A stretch of 64,000 bases of DNA from Alphaproteobacteria bacterium (GCA_024742485.1 JANSYK010000001.1:744001-808000), one strand, 5' to 3'; counted from the stretch's first letter, positions 18,912 through 28,190 are shown. Notes: generated by a model not told the origin, from the letters alone. Numbers and translations are program-made.

Positions 18912-20816
18912 TTAGCCCTGTGCGCCGCGCACTTCCTGGGTGCGTTCGATCGCCATGCCCAGACGTTTGTCGCGGCCATACATGTCCGAATAGTAGCCCA
19001 CGGAGCCATCTTCCTTCGGCCAGGCGGTGAAATAGGAAACATATACCGGAATCTTGCCGGGTACCGGCTCGGCCATGTTACGCCCCTGGGCTATTTGCGC
19101 CGCAATATGCTCACGTGAGGAGCCAAGAACAGCGGCAGCCATTCCCCTTGGGTCATGCAGACGGATACAGCCATGGCTGAATGCCCGCGCATCCCGGTCG
19201 AACAGGCTCTTCGACGGTGTGTCGTGCATGTAGATCGCATGTTTGTTCGGGAACAGGATTTTCAGCTCACCGAGTGCGTTCTTCCGGCCGGGCGGCTGCC
19301 GGACGTCCACCGGGACATTGGTACCCACTGCATACCAGTTGACATTGCGCGACGACACACGCTGGCCACGCCGGTTTGTCAGCTCATAGCCAAGCCGGTC
19401 GAGATAAGAGGGATCGGCCCGCAATTTCGGCAACATCTCATTGATGATAATCGACCGCGGGACACCCCAATACGGATTGTATTCAACGGTCTCGATTTCA
19501 TCGTGGAAGAAGTTGGTCTGGTTGCTCTTCTTGCCAACCACGACCCGCATGGAAATATTTTCCTTGTCGTCCTTGATGAACGTTGCGCGAAATGCCGGCT
19601 GATTGATGAATACATGCTTTGTACCCAGGTTGCGGGGCAACCAGCGCAGGCGCTCCATCGCCAATACGAGTTTGTCCATCTTGTCAGCGTTTGACAGGTC
19701 AGTCAGCTTGGCGATTGTCATCTTGCCGACAATGCCGTCCGCAGCCAGTTTGTTTTCGCGCTGGAAGTCCTTGACCATCGCAACCAGTTCCGGCGTGTAG
19801 TCGAGGCCACCGGACAGTTCGTATTCGTAAAGTGTGATGCCGTGATCCACCAGAAGCTTGTCCGAACCACGTTTGCGGATCGCAGCCACGACATTGGCAA
19901 CTTCAGGATTTTTGGCGCCGGGTTTGAGGAACGTTCCCTTGGCGATCACGATCAGTTCGTTTTCTTCAGCCGCGCGCAAGTCCGCGAGTTCATCCTTGAG
20001 CGCTTTGAACTGACGGTTGCCCGGATTGCTGCCGGCCAGATAAACACCGGCATCCGGTGTCGCGGCCAGATTGCCCAGAGCCGCTTCAAGGTCAACTTCC
20101 TTGCGCTTGAAATCATGATATCCGGACAGCCTGTTCGGATCGATCCGCCCACGCGTGGCATCAAGTACGTAACTCAGGGCCTTCGCGCTCATGTTCATTT
20201 CGAACATCATCAATTGACGCTGCCGGTTGGCCATGTCGGTCATGTCGAAACCGTCAGACGGGATGTCGACCATGTAGTCGGATGGTGACAGTCCGAATTC
20301 ATCGGCTTTTGCCATCTCGGCAATGGCCGCACGTGCATTGTCATTTGCCGCCGTTCCGTCCACCCAGACAAAATCCGGGTTGGCGGAGTAATACTCGATA
20401 ATGGCCGCACCGACCTCATCAGCGGTCCTGATCTTGACGCCATCCAGAAAACGCCGGGACTCGTCAAAGGCGCTGCTGCCGAGCTGCGGCAGATAGGGAT
20501 CGGCGGAGGCAATCTCCACTCTCGACAATGACGACAGGTCGAACGTTTTCATCTTGTCGGGTTTGTAGGTGTAGATACGCGGAGAGCTGACCCTGACAAC
20601 CGGAGCCTTGGCCGCCCGTTGGGCTTTTCTGCGCTGCTCCTCAAGGCGCTGGCGATGCACCCTTTCGCGCCGCGATTTGTTGTTGAAAATGATATCGAAA
20701 AGTGATGTCCGTTGCTGAGCCTGCGCTGGCCCTGCTGTTGGCAGTACGACGCCAACCGACAAAGTCAATGTCAGAGCCGCAACTGTGCAGCCCACGATCA
20801 TTTTTCTGGTGTTCAC
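18912..20816 (-). CDS. L,D-transpeptidase family protein (YkuD domain, YcbB-like)
   Basis: 634 residues from the GTG at 20816, with GGAGGG 7 nt upstream; an in-frame ATG 5 codons earlier has no such site. A signal peptide ending at AGPAQAQ leads to the periplasm. An N-terminal domain of unknown fold precedes a peptidoglycan-binding domain (about 340-370, VAMVKDFQRENKLAADG) and a YkuD catalytic domain with SHGCIRL, the nucleophile Cys near residue 548. The layout matches LdtD/YcbB-type enzymes that make 3-3 crosslinks, important in Hyphomicrobiales polar growth. It converges on gph. Confidence 0.92.
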   Translation of the reverse strand: MNTRKMIVGCTVAALTLTLSVGVVLPTAGPAQAQQRTSLFDIIFNNKSRRERVHRQRLEEQRRKAQRAAKAPVVRVSSPRIYTYKPDKMKTFDLSSLSRVEIASADPYLPQLGSSAFDESRRFLDGVKIRTADEVGAAIIEYYSANPDFVWVDGTAANDNARAAIAEMAKADEFGLSPSDYMVDIPSDGFDMTDMANRQRQLMMFEMNMSAKALSYVLDATRGRIDPNRLSGYHDFKRKEVDLEAALGNLAATPDAGVYLAGSNPGNRQFKALKDELADLRAAEENELIVIAKGTFLKPGAKNPEVANVVAAIRKRGSDKLLVDHGITLYEYELSGGLDYTPELVAMVKDFQRENKLAADGIVGKMTIAKLTDLSNADKMDKLVLAMERLRWLPRNLGTKHVFINQPAFRATFIKDDKENISMRVVVGKKSNQTNFFHDEIETVEYNPYWGVPRSIIINEMLPKLRADPSYLDRLGYELTNRRGQRVSSRNVNWYAVGTNVPVDVRQPPGRKNALGELKILFPNKHAIYMHDTPSKSLFDRDARAFSHGCIRLHDPRGMAAAVLGSSREHIAAQIAQGRNMAEPVPGKIPVYVSYFTAWPKEDGSVGYYSDMYGRDKRLGMAIERTQEVRGAQG

Positions 20817-20960
20817 TCCGGCACCCTCCACGGATATTTTATAACCAACGCCCCACCGTTGAACGTATATTATTTGGTCATTGCTACGACGTGTGCAATG
20901 CCGAACGCAACATTGAACGGCCGAATTCCTTAAAATACGGCCAATTTCCTAAAAAATTGA

Positions 20961-21647
20961 TCAAGACTGTTGCGCGGTGCCATCATTCGGAGCGCTGAGC
21001 AGCCACTTGCAAAGCAAATGCGCCAAAAAAGCGCCCAGAAGCTGTACCAGCACGAAGGGAATCACGTCCTGAGGCCGGATTCCTGCGAAACTGTCTGAAA
21101 AGCCACGTGCGATCGTCACGGCCGGGTTGGCAAAGGACGTCGATGCAGTGAACCAATAGGCGGCGGTGATATAAAGACCGACGGACATTGCCACCGCTCT
21201 CTCATTGGCCTTGATCGTCGCCAGGATCGTGAAGACAAGTCCGAAAGTGGCAACAGCCTCCGCAAACCACTGTGCGGATCCGGTGCGGGCCTTTTGTGAA
21301 AATTGCAGCACATCCAGATCGAACATGAGGTGTGCCGCCCAGACGCCAACCAGACCACCGGCAATCTGGGCCGCAACATAGGCCGCCGCCTTTCCCGGTG
21401 ACAGGGCACGGCGCAGCGCAAAAACCATGGTCACGGCCGGATTGAAATGGGCACCGGAGATCGGCCCGAGCATGGTGATCAGCACCACGAGTATCGCGCC
21501 TGTCGGAATGGTGTTTCCGAGCAGCGCAATCGCAACATTGCCACCGGCAAGCGCTTCGGCCATGATGCCGGAGCCCACAACCGTCGCAAGCAGAAATGCG
21601 GTTCCTATAAATTCCGCCCCGATCTGTCGGCTCGTTTCTTGCTGCAT
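20961..21647 (-). CDS. MIP/aquaporin family channel
   Basis: 228 residues from the ATG at 21647, with GGGGAG about 9 nt upstream. Six membrane helices and two NPA boxes, HFNPAVT and FANPAVT, which define aquaporins and glycerol facilitators. The closest style I recognise is AqpS, an aquaglyceroporin that moves arsenite in Sinorhizobium, but no ars genes are adjacent, so water, glycerol or another small neutral solute is equally possible. It is divergent from the ferredoxin-domain gene over 314 bp. Confidence 0.88.
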   Translation of the reverse strand: MQQETSRQIGAEFIGTAFLLATVVGSGIMAEALAGGNVAIALLGNTIPTGAILVVLITMLGPISGAHFNPAVTMVFALRRALSPGKAAAYVAAQIAGGLVGVWAAHLMFDLDVLQFSQKARTGSAQWFAEAVATFGLVFTILATIKANERAVAMSVGLYITAAYWFTASTSFANPAVTIARGFSDSFAGIRPQDVIPFVLVQLLGAFLAHLLCKWLLSAPNDGTAQQS

Positions 21648-21961
21648 ATGGTTGATCTCCCCATCCGGCTCCATTCATCCGTACCGGCCGCGTCGACGAT
21701 ACAGCCGCCACTGTGACCCGTGTAGAGAGAACCCTCACCTGGGCAGGTGATATTACGGTTTTGTGACAATTCGATAACACCACGTTGGACACCGAACATC
21801 ACCGTTCCACCATTTAAAGGGCGGCACCTTGTTTCCGAACAGAAATGGCCATCGGGGAACATCGCATACGGCATTCGGACGGTCCGTCAGTCAGGAAAAA
21901 GAGATTTGACCTGCCGTGAGAAACGCTCCAAGAATGGCGCCAAACTGGACAGGATGGGGAT
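21648..21961. other. Intergenic region between aquaporin and ferredoxin-domain genes
   Basis: 314 bp without a supported gene. It contains a perfect palindrome, TCACCT-GGGC-AGGTGA, at 21735-21750, 88 bp upstream of the aquaporin start. This could be an operator or a short hairpin. No tRNA or riboswitch-like fold was recognised, and no clear sigma-70 promoter could be chosen by eye. Confidence 0.4.
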
Positions 21962-23146
21962 ATGGTCCGAAATCTGAGAATGCTGAGTGGAACGGTGCTT
22001 TTCGTTTTCGTCACGCTCCATCTGCTGAACATGGCCTTTGGTCTCATATCCATCGACGCAGTTGAAACCGCCCGGACCTATCTGACGGCGCCGTGGTCCT
22101 ATGGGCCGGTTTTCGTTCTGCTGATGATTTCGATGATCGTCCACATGGTCCTTGGACTCTATTCGCTTTATCGCCGCAGCACGCTGAGAATGTCGGGATA
22201 TGACGGCAGTCAGCTGATCTTTGGTCTCCTGATCATGCCTCTGCTGGCGTCTCATATCGTTGGGATCTACGCCACGAAGTACATTTTCGAGGCCGATCCG
22301 ACATATCGGCTCATCTTGAGCGTGTTCTGGGTCAGTTCTCCGCTTGAAGGACTTCGCCAGGTCTTCGTCGTGGTGGTGGTCTGGGTCCATGGCATCATCG
22401 GAATTTTCAGTTGGATGCGGATCAAACCGTGGTGGGAGCGCGTGTCGTGGTTCATCTATCCGCTGATCGTTGCCGTCCCGGTGGTTGCGCTGCTCGGCTT
22501 TGTCGATGCGGGCAATCAGGTGATTGCCGAAGCCGAACAGGCCGCGCAGGAATATGCAGCCTATGTGGAAACGGAAGAAACGGAAGAGGAACTGAGCGAG
22601 GACGAGCTGCGCGCGGAAGAAGAAGCCGCAGAAGAGCGGCGCGCGCTCAACAATGAACGGTTCGCGCTGACCTATTTCATTTTGTGGATGGTGCTCGCGG
22701 TTTACGCCGCAATGGTGGTGATAACACTTGCCTTGCGGGCCTGGCGGCTGCGGTCACGAAGCCAGCGGATGGCAACGATCAACTATGTGGATGGCCCGAC
22801 GGTTGAGGCGAAGGTCGGTCTCAGCCTCTTGGAAATGTCACGCATCAACGAGGTCGCACATGCCAATCTGTGTCGCGGCCGAGGCCGCTGCGGCACCTGC
22901 CGCGTGCGGGTAGTCGAATCGGAATCTGAGCTGAACAATCCGTCTACTGTAGAGGTGGCAACCCTTGCTCGCCTCGGCTCGCCGCAGGATGTCCGGCTGG
23001 CCTGTCAGATCTGTCCCCAGGCCGGTTCGCTGACAGTCGAGCGGCTGGTGTCGCCCGATATCGCACCGCGTGACATGGTTTTGAACCAGAAGGCTGAAGC
23101 CAGAGCCAGGACAGGCGCGCCGGCCCCGGAGATGGCAGATGCCTGA
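21962..23146 (+). CDS. Six-helix membrane protein with C-terminal 2Fe-2S ferredoxin domain (CyaC-input-like, no cyclase)
   Basis: 394 residues. Five hydrophobic helices lie within residues 8-184 and a sixth at about 235-260. Four carry a histidine well placed for heme or quinone binding: H20, H61, H98 and H143. A highly acidic loop (about 189-229) separates helices 5 and 6. The C-terminal domain has the ferredoxin pattern C304-x5-C310-x2-C313-x34-C348, so it should bind a 2Fe-2S cluster on the cytoplasmic side. The same layout precedes the cyclase in redox-responsive adenylate cyclases such as CyaC of Sinorhizobium meliloti; here the protein ends without one. The stop overlaps the start of the MscS gene by 8 bp. 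Confidence 0.8.
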   Translation: MVRNLRMLSGTVLFVFVTLHLLNMAFGLISIDAVETARTYLTAPWSYGPVFVLLMISMIVHMVLGLYSLYRRSTLRMSGYDGSQLIFGLLIMPLLASHIVGIYATKYIFEADPTYRLILSVFWVSSPLEGLRQVFVVVVVWVHGIIGIFSWMRIKPWWERVSWFIYPLIVAVPVVALLGFVDAGNQVIAEAEQAAQEYAAYVETEETEEELSEDELRAEEEAAEERRALNNERFALTYFILWMVLAVYAAMVVITLALRAWRLRSRSQRMATINYVDGPTVEAKVGLSLLEMSRINEVAHANLCRGRGRCGTCRVRVVESESELNNPSTVEVATLARLGSPQDVRLACQICPQAGSLTVERLVSPDIAPRDMVLNQKAEARARTGAPAPEMADA

Positions 23147-25574
23147 TATGACTGCAAATTTGCGTGTGGCCAGGTCACTGATCGTGGCAACCATCTTGCT
23201 GTTTTTCGCCATCGGCTCGGCTGGAGTTTCACAGGCGCAGATGATTCCCGGTGCACCGGCACCGCAAGCCGAGCCGGAAGCCGAGCCCACGCCCCCCTCG
23301 CCCAACGACATTCGTGAATTGATGCGTCTGCTGGCCGATCCCAGCGTGGTTGTCTGGCTCCGCTCTCAAGGCGAGCAGATGCTGGACGGGGAATCCGGCT
23401 TTGACGACAGTGAAAGCTTTCAGGAGGAACTGGCCGAGCGTGTGGAAAGAACCCGCCTCCGGTTGACCAGCCTCGCGATCAGCTGGCGCAACCTGCCCGC
23501 CGCACCGGCCTTTTTGAGCGAAGCCTGGCAGGAACAGGTGACCAGTGACCAGACTTTGCGCAGCATCATCTATGTGGTGATTTTCCTGGTCATCGGCAGC
23601 GGTCTTGAGTGGCTGTACCGGCAATACACGCTGCAACCGATGCTGCGACTGGAACTCAACAAATCAACTTCACTGAGCCACCGGCTGAACGCGGCCGTTC
23701 TGCGTGCCGTCCTTGTCTTTGGCGGCCTCTTGATCTTCTCGATCGGGACGATTGGTGCATTTCTCAGCTTCACCTGGCCCAGCTTCGTCGAGAACATCGT
23801 TCTGAACCTGCTGACCATCGTCATCACCATTCGCGTTGCCTCCACCGTATCCATGTTCTTTCTGGCGCCACGTGTGCCCGAACTCAGGCTTGTCCCGCTG
23901 AGCAGCGCGTTGGCAAGACCATTGCATTATTGGTTGGTGCTGATCGCGTCCATCGGCGTCATTTCCTTCAGTGTGACGGATGTCTTCGTCCATCTGGCGG
24001 GGAATACGGATGCGCTGGGCGCGACACTTGCCGTCGCGGTTGGCACGGGTGCAGCGTTGGCCGTTGCTGTCATCCTGGCCGTATGGCACCTGTCCTGGAT
24101 CATCGGCAAACGTTCGCTGCGTGAAGACGCGATTGTCTCAAGCCGGCGACTGAAATTCTGGCCGGGCTACCTGACCCTTTTGACGGCTGCAACCTGGTGC
24201 CTGTGGCTGCTCAGCGCCACGGAGCTGATGTGGACCGTCATCATTCTGGGTCTGCTGTTCCCGGTCACGCGCCTGCTCAATGGTTGGATCGACTATTTCT
24301 TTGACGAGGCGGAGGCCAAACACGAGCCCGAACAACAGGAGAATTTCGAGCCCGAGGCCGTCGAAGCGCCACCGATAGTGCCGGTAGCAGAGGCAGCGCC
24401 GGCTGACGCTGGTGTCGGTGCCGATGGACCACTTGAGCAGACGGCCGTCGCTGAGCCTGGATCCATCACACCGGTTGAGCCCACGCCAGCCGAACCCGAA
24501 GGGGCAGAAGAGGAAGAAGAGGCGGTCAGCGCGCTTGAACTCTATCGACCGGTTGCCCGCCGTTTTGTCCGGTTCGTCGCGGTCCTGTGTGCAATATTTG
24601 CTTTGCTTGCCGCCTGGGGCGGCAATATTTTCAGCCTGTCGGAATCTCAGACCTTTTCCGGGCGGTTCGTTGGCATACTGGCCGATATCATTACGGTGCT
24701 GCTGATTGCCGATCTGATCTGGATCTGGGCAAAATCCGCGATAGACCGGCGACTGGCGAATTACGTGCCGCCGCAGGGCAGCGAAGCCCCTGGCCCTGAG
24801 GCAAGAATGGCGACATTGCTGCCAATCCTGCGGGTCACCCTCATGGTGACACTGATCGCCATCGTCATCATGACGATCCTGGCGTCCATGGGCATCAATG
24901 TCGGACCATTGCTTGCTGGCGCCGGCGTAATCGGCATAGCCGTCGGCTTTGGTGCGCAGGCGCTGGTCAAGGATATCGTGTCAGGAATTTTCTTCCTGAT
25001 CGATGATGCCTTTCGCATTGGTGAGTATATCGAAGTGGGCAGCCTGCGCGGTACGGTGGAATCCATGTCGATCCGTTCTTTGCGGGTCCGTCATCATCTT
25101 GGCGCTATCCACACAATCCCGTTTGGTGAGCTGACATCACTGACCAACTACAGCCGCGATTGGGTCATCATGCGGCTGGAGTTCCGGGTGCCCTTCGACA
25201 CCGATCTGAAACTGGTCAAGAAAATCGTCAAGAAAATCGGTGCCGAATTGCAGGAAAACGAGGTCTATGGCGACGGCATCATCCAGACGCTGAAATCCCA
25301 GGGCGTGCGGCGTATGGAGGAGTTCAACATGGTGGTTGGCGTGAAATTCATGGCCAAGCCCGGTTCCCAGTGGCTGGTGCGGCGTGATGCCTATCAAAAA
25401 CTCCGGGACGCGTTCGATGCCAATGGCATCAATTTTGCCCAGCGCAATGTCACCGTGGAAGTCCTCGGCGACCAACCGCTTGGCGAGGAAGCCAAGAAGG
25501 CCATCGCCGGGGCGGCGCAGAATGCAGTCGACTCGGCCGCCGGTCCGCCACAGCCGGTTCCAGACGAGCCCTGA
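23139..25574 (+). CDS. Large MscS-family mechanosensitive ion channel
   Basis: 811 residues, far longer than the minimal MscS of about 285. A signal-like N-terminus ends near SQAQM, then a periplasmic stretch, several membrane helices, and an acidic Pro/Glu/Ala-rich linker at about 388-465. The conserved channel module follows from about 560: pore helix VGPLLAGAGVIGIAVGFGAQ, then LVKDIVSGIFFLIDD, FRIGEYIEV and the beta domain IPFGELTSLTNYSRDW. It would open under membrane tension during hypo-osmotic shock. Its ATG lies inside the end of the ferredoxin-domain gene, so translational coupling is likely. Confidence 0.92.
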   Translation: MPDMTANLRVARSLIVATILLFFAIGSAGVSQAQMIPGAPAPQAEPEAEPTPPSPNDIRELMRLLADPSVVVWLRSQGEQMLDGESGFDDSESFQEELAERVERTRLRLTSLAISWRNLPAAPAFLSEAWQEQVTSDQTLRSIIYVVIFLVIGSGLEWLYRQYTLQPMLRLELNKSTSLSHRLNAAVLRAVLVFGGLLIFSIGTIGAFLSFTWPSFVENIVLNLLTIVITIRVASTVSMFFLAPRVPELRLVPLSSALARPLHYWLVLIASIGVISFSVTDVFVHLAGNTDALGATLAVAVGTGAALAVAVILAVWHLSWIIGKRSLREDAIVSSRRLKFWPGYLTLLTAATWCLWLLSATELMWTVIILGLLFPVTRLLNGWIDYFFDEAEAKHEPEQQENFEPEAVEAPPIVPVAEAAPADAGVGADGPLEQTAVAEPGSITPVEPTPAEPEGAEEEEEAVSALELYRPVARRFVRFVAVLCAIFALLAAWGGNIFSLSESQTFSGRFVGILADIITVLLIADLIWIWAKSAIDRRLANYVPPQGSEAPGPEARMATLLPILRVTLMVTLIAIVIMTILASMGINVGPLLAGAGVIGIAVGFGAQALVKDIVSGIFFLIDDAFRIGEYIEVGSLRGTVESMSIRSLRVRHHLGAIHTIPFGELTSLTNYSRDWVIMRLEFRVPFDTDLKLVKKIVKKIGAELQENEVYGDGIIQTLKSQGVRRMEEFNMVVGVKFMAKPGSQWLVRRDAYQKLRDAFDANGINFAQRNVTVEVLGDQPLGEEAKKAIAGAAQNAVDSAAGPPQPVPDEP

Positions 25575-25595
25575 TCAACCGGCACCTCCGCAATA

Positions 25596-26342
25596 TCACG
25601 CAGCGTCGTGAAAGATGATCCCCAAAACATGGCGTTGGCCGCTCAAAACCCGGCTTACGCCATGGCGCATGCGAACCCGGTACACCCCGCGCTTTCCGAT
25701 GACCGGACGCTCATTGACGGCAAAAACAACCGCCTCGCCAAGACCCAACGGTATGACCTCGACCCTTGACTGCATGCGCGGTCGCTGCTCGGTCAAAATG
25801 AACTCGCCGCCTGAGAAATCCGTTCCCGGTTCCGACAGCATGATTGCCACCTGCAATGGAAAAACGTGATCGCCGTACAGGTCCTGATGCAGACAATTGT
25901 AATCGCCGACACCATAGCGCAATAAAAGTGGCGTCGGGTGGCACTGACCAGCCTCGTGGCAGCGGTCAACAAACGCCTTATGATCTTTGGGAAACCAGTC
26001 GTTCCGACCGAGCATCTCCAGCCAGGTATTGGCAACAGGTTCCAACCGTCCATAGAGCGTTTGCCGCAACGCGGTGACGAGTCTCGGCAGCGGATCGGCG
26101 AAGTATTTATACTCTCCCCGTCCGAAGCCATGTCGTGCCATGTCGATATGACTGCGATACCATGCGTCCTCATCGAACCATCGGCTCACAGACTGGCATG
26201 TCGTCGGGTCAAGCAAAGGGCCGATCGCTGCAAATCCGCGCTCCAGCAGAGCTTCGGAGTGCCGGCCCCAATCGACGTGATCGAGGCTGGATAATTCGCA
26301 ATCAATGTCCCTGTCGCCGGCCGTTACCGCCGGCCCGCTCAC
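25596..26342 (-). CDS. 2OG-Fe(II) oxygenase, ada-linked
   Basis: 248 residues. The iron ligands of the 2-oxoglutarate dioxygenase fold can be seen: HQD at H152 and D154, then H227 with R231 four residues on as the likely 2-oxoglutarate-binding residue (RHGVSRV). The ending RHVLGIIFHDA is characteristic of a group found next to ada in many alphaproteobacteria. A DNA alkylation repair role like AlkB is suggested by that linkage, yet it is not a close AlkB relative and the substrate is unknown. Its ATG overlaps the ada stop by 4 bp, so the two are translationally coupled. Confidence 0.85.
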   Translation of the reverse strand: MSGPAVTAGDRDIDCELSSLDHVDWGRHSEALLERGFAAIGPLLDPTTCQSVSRWFDEDAWYRSHIDMARHGFGRGEYKYFADPLPRLVTALRQTLYGRLEPVANTWLEMLGRNDWFPKDHKAFVDRCHEAGQCHPTPLLLRYGVGDYNCLHQDLYGDHVFPLQVAIMLSEPGTDFSGGEFILTEQRPRMQSRVEVIPLGLGEAVVFAVNERPVIGKRGVYRVRMRHGVSRVLSGQRHVLGIIFHDAA

Positions 26343-27421
26343 GCCGCCGCCTCGCGCGAAAGAAGCGCCCTTTTGCGGTCAACACCCCAGCGGTATCCCG
26401 AGACATCGCCGTCAAGACGTACGACCCGGTGACACGGGATGGCAACGGCGATCCGGTTGGCGCTGCATGCCTGCGCGACGGCACGAACCGCTGAGGGCTT
26501 TCCAATCGCCTTGGCAATGTCGGTATAGCTGACTGTCTTGCCAGCCGGAATCGCCCGCAATGCAGCCCATACCTGGTGCTGAAACGCCGTGCCGCGAATA
26601 TCCAGCGGCAAATCAAGTTCACCATGCGGTTCTTCTAGGTAACCAATGACCCTGGCCACCAGTCTTTCGAAGGCCTCATCGCCACCGATGAGATCAGCCT
26701 GCGGAAAACGGTCCTGCAACGATGCCAGCAGCTCAGCGGCATCCGAGCCTAGATCGATGGCACAGACGCCCTTGTCGGTCGCGGCGACCAGCACGGAACC
26801 GAGTGAGCACTCCCCAATGGCGAATTTGATCTGTGTATCACGTCCACCATCACGAAATTGTTTGGGACGCATTCCCAGTCGGCTGGTCGACTCCTCGTAA
26901 AAACGACTGCTGGCATTGTATCCGGCGTCAAAGATCGCCCGTGTGACGCTCGCACTTCCGACCAGTTCTCCGCGCAGTTTTTTGACCCTTGCGGCGGCAG
27001 CATAAGCTTTCGGCGTGACACCGGTCACCGATTTGAAAATTCGATGAAAGTGGTATCGGCTCACACCTGCTGCCTTCGCCAGAACTTCGAGGCTTGGAGG
27101 CTCCTCAGCCCCCTCGATCATACGGCATGCATGTGCGATCATCTCAGCCCTTTGTACGGCTTGACCCTGTTCATTGGGACGGCAGCGTTTGCAGGCCCGG
27201 AACCCCGATTTCTCGGCATCCGATGGATCGTCGAAATAGACGACGTTTTCACGGCGGGCAGCCTTCGATCCGCAAGACGGCCGGCAATAGATGCCAGTGG
27301 TCGTCACGCCATAGACAAAGGTGCCGTCAGCCTTTTCACTGCGCTGCTCGACCGCGAGCCAGCGCTCGGCATCACCAGACGAGGGATTGGTGGTGTTCAT
27401 GTCGGTGGATATCTCAAACAT
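26339..27421 (-). CDS. ada: Bifunctional regulator / O6-methylguanine-DNA methyltransferase Ada
   Basis: 360 residues from the ATG at 27421, preceded by GAGG; a start at 27400 is also possible. The N-terminal zinc domain has the four-Cys pattern (YCRPSC and ACKRCRP) that accepts methyl groups from phosphotriesters, which turns Ada into an activator. An AraC-type helix-turn-helix follows (SRYHFHRIFKSVTGVTPKAY). The C-terminal methyltransferase domain ends with the suicide-acceptor motif PCHRVV. It repairs O6-methylguanine and induces the adaptive response, presumably including this operon and the coupled 2OG oxygenase. No Ada box was picked out by eye. Confidence 0.95.
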   Translation of the reverse strand: MFEISTDMNTTNPSSGDAERWLAVEQRSEKADGTFVYGVTTTGIYCRPSCGSKAARRENVVYFDDPSDAEKSGFRACKRCRPNEQGQAVQRAEMIAHACRMIEGAEEPPSLEVLAKAAGVSRYHFHRIFKSVTGVTPKAYAAAARVKKLRGELVGSASVTRAIFDAGYNASSRFYEESTSRLGMRPKQFRDGGRDTQIKFAIGECSLGSVLVAATDKGVCAIDLGSDAAELLASLQDRFPQADLIGGDEAFERLVARVIGYLEEPHGELDLPLDIRGTAFQHQVWAALRAIPAGKTVSYTDIAKAIGKPSAVRAVAQACSANRIAVAIPCHRVVRLDGDVSGYRWGVDRKRALLSREAAA

Positions 27422-27647
27422 TTTGGACCTCAAATCGCAAGACATTCATCATTTCGGTCAATCTATGCTGGTCAGACGGGTCCCACACCCCGTCCCTTGC
27501 TCTTGAATTCGAGCTTTGTCCTTGAAATTTGTTTCGGCTGCCGCAGTTATTCACGGCAGTCACGATTTCACCTGCTCATGAGATCGTGAAATGCACATAT
27601 TTCGATTCCATGTATGATGCCCGCATCGAACCAACAGAGGGATACAG

Positions 27648-28190
27648 ATGAAAACCGCGATTACATCCTTGGCAATTGTATTGTCCGCAGGCCTGATGGT
27701 ATCCGCGCCGGCCTATGCGGCAGGTAGTGGGGATAGCTCGAGTTCCACCGTCAAAAAATGTAAACGAGGCGAAGTCTGGAACGCCAGCAAGAGAAAATGC
27801 GTCCAGAAAAGCTCCAGCCTCGACAAGGAAACGATCTACCAGGCGGGACGCGATCTGGCCCATGCCGGCCGCTATGAGGAAGCCATCGATGTGCTGACGA
27901 TCGGCGCAGATCGTGGCGACAAGCGCATCCTGAATTATCTAGGGTTTTCGCACCGCAAGGCCGGGCGCGTTGAAGTCGGCCTGACCTATTACCGCAAGGC
28001 GCTGGAAATCGATCCGGAATACACGCTGGTGCGCGAATATATGGGTGAAGCCCTGTTGCAGAAAGGCGATCTCAAGGGAGCGCTTGATCAGCTGGCTGAA
28101 ATCCGCCGCCTTTGCCAGGGCCGTGGTTGTGGCGAATACCAGGAATTGTCGGGCCAGATCGCCGACTACATCAACAACCAGGACAGCTGA
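27648..28190 (+). CDS. Exported tetratricopeptide repeat protein
   Basis: 180 residues. A cleavable signal peptide ends near APAYAAG (about residue 25). A short Lys/Ser-rich segment with a KCKRGEVWNASKRKCV motif follows, whose two cysteines could pair, then at least two TPR units (AGRYEEAIDVLTIGADRGD and KAGRVEVGLTYYRKALEIDPEYTLVREYMGEALL). Predicted periplasmic adaptor of unknown partner. Ada is divergent over about 226 bp. A strong rho-independent terminator follows. Confidence 0.85.
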   Translation: MKTAITSLAIVLSAGLMVSAPAYAAGSGDSSSSTVKKCKRGEVWNASKRKCVQKSSSLDKETIYQAGRDLAHAGRYEEAIDVLTIGADRGDKRILNYLGFSHRKAGRVEVGLTYYRKALEIDPEYTLVREYMGEALLQKGDLKGALDQLAEIRRLCQGRGCGEYQELSGQIADYINNQDS

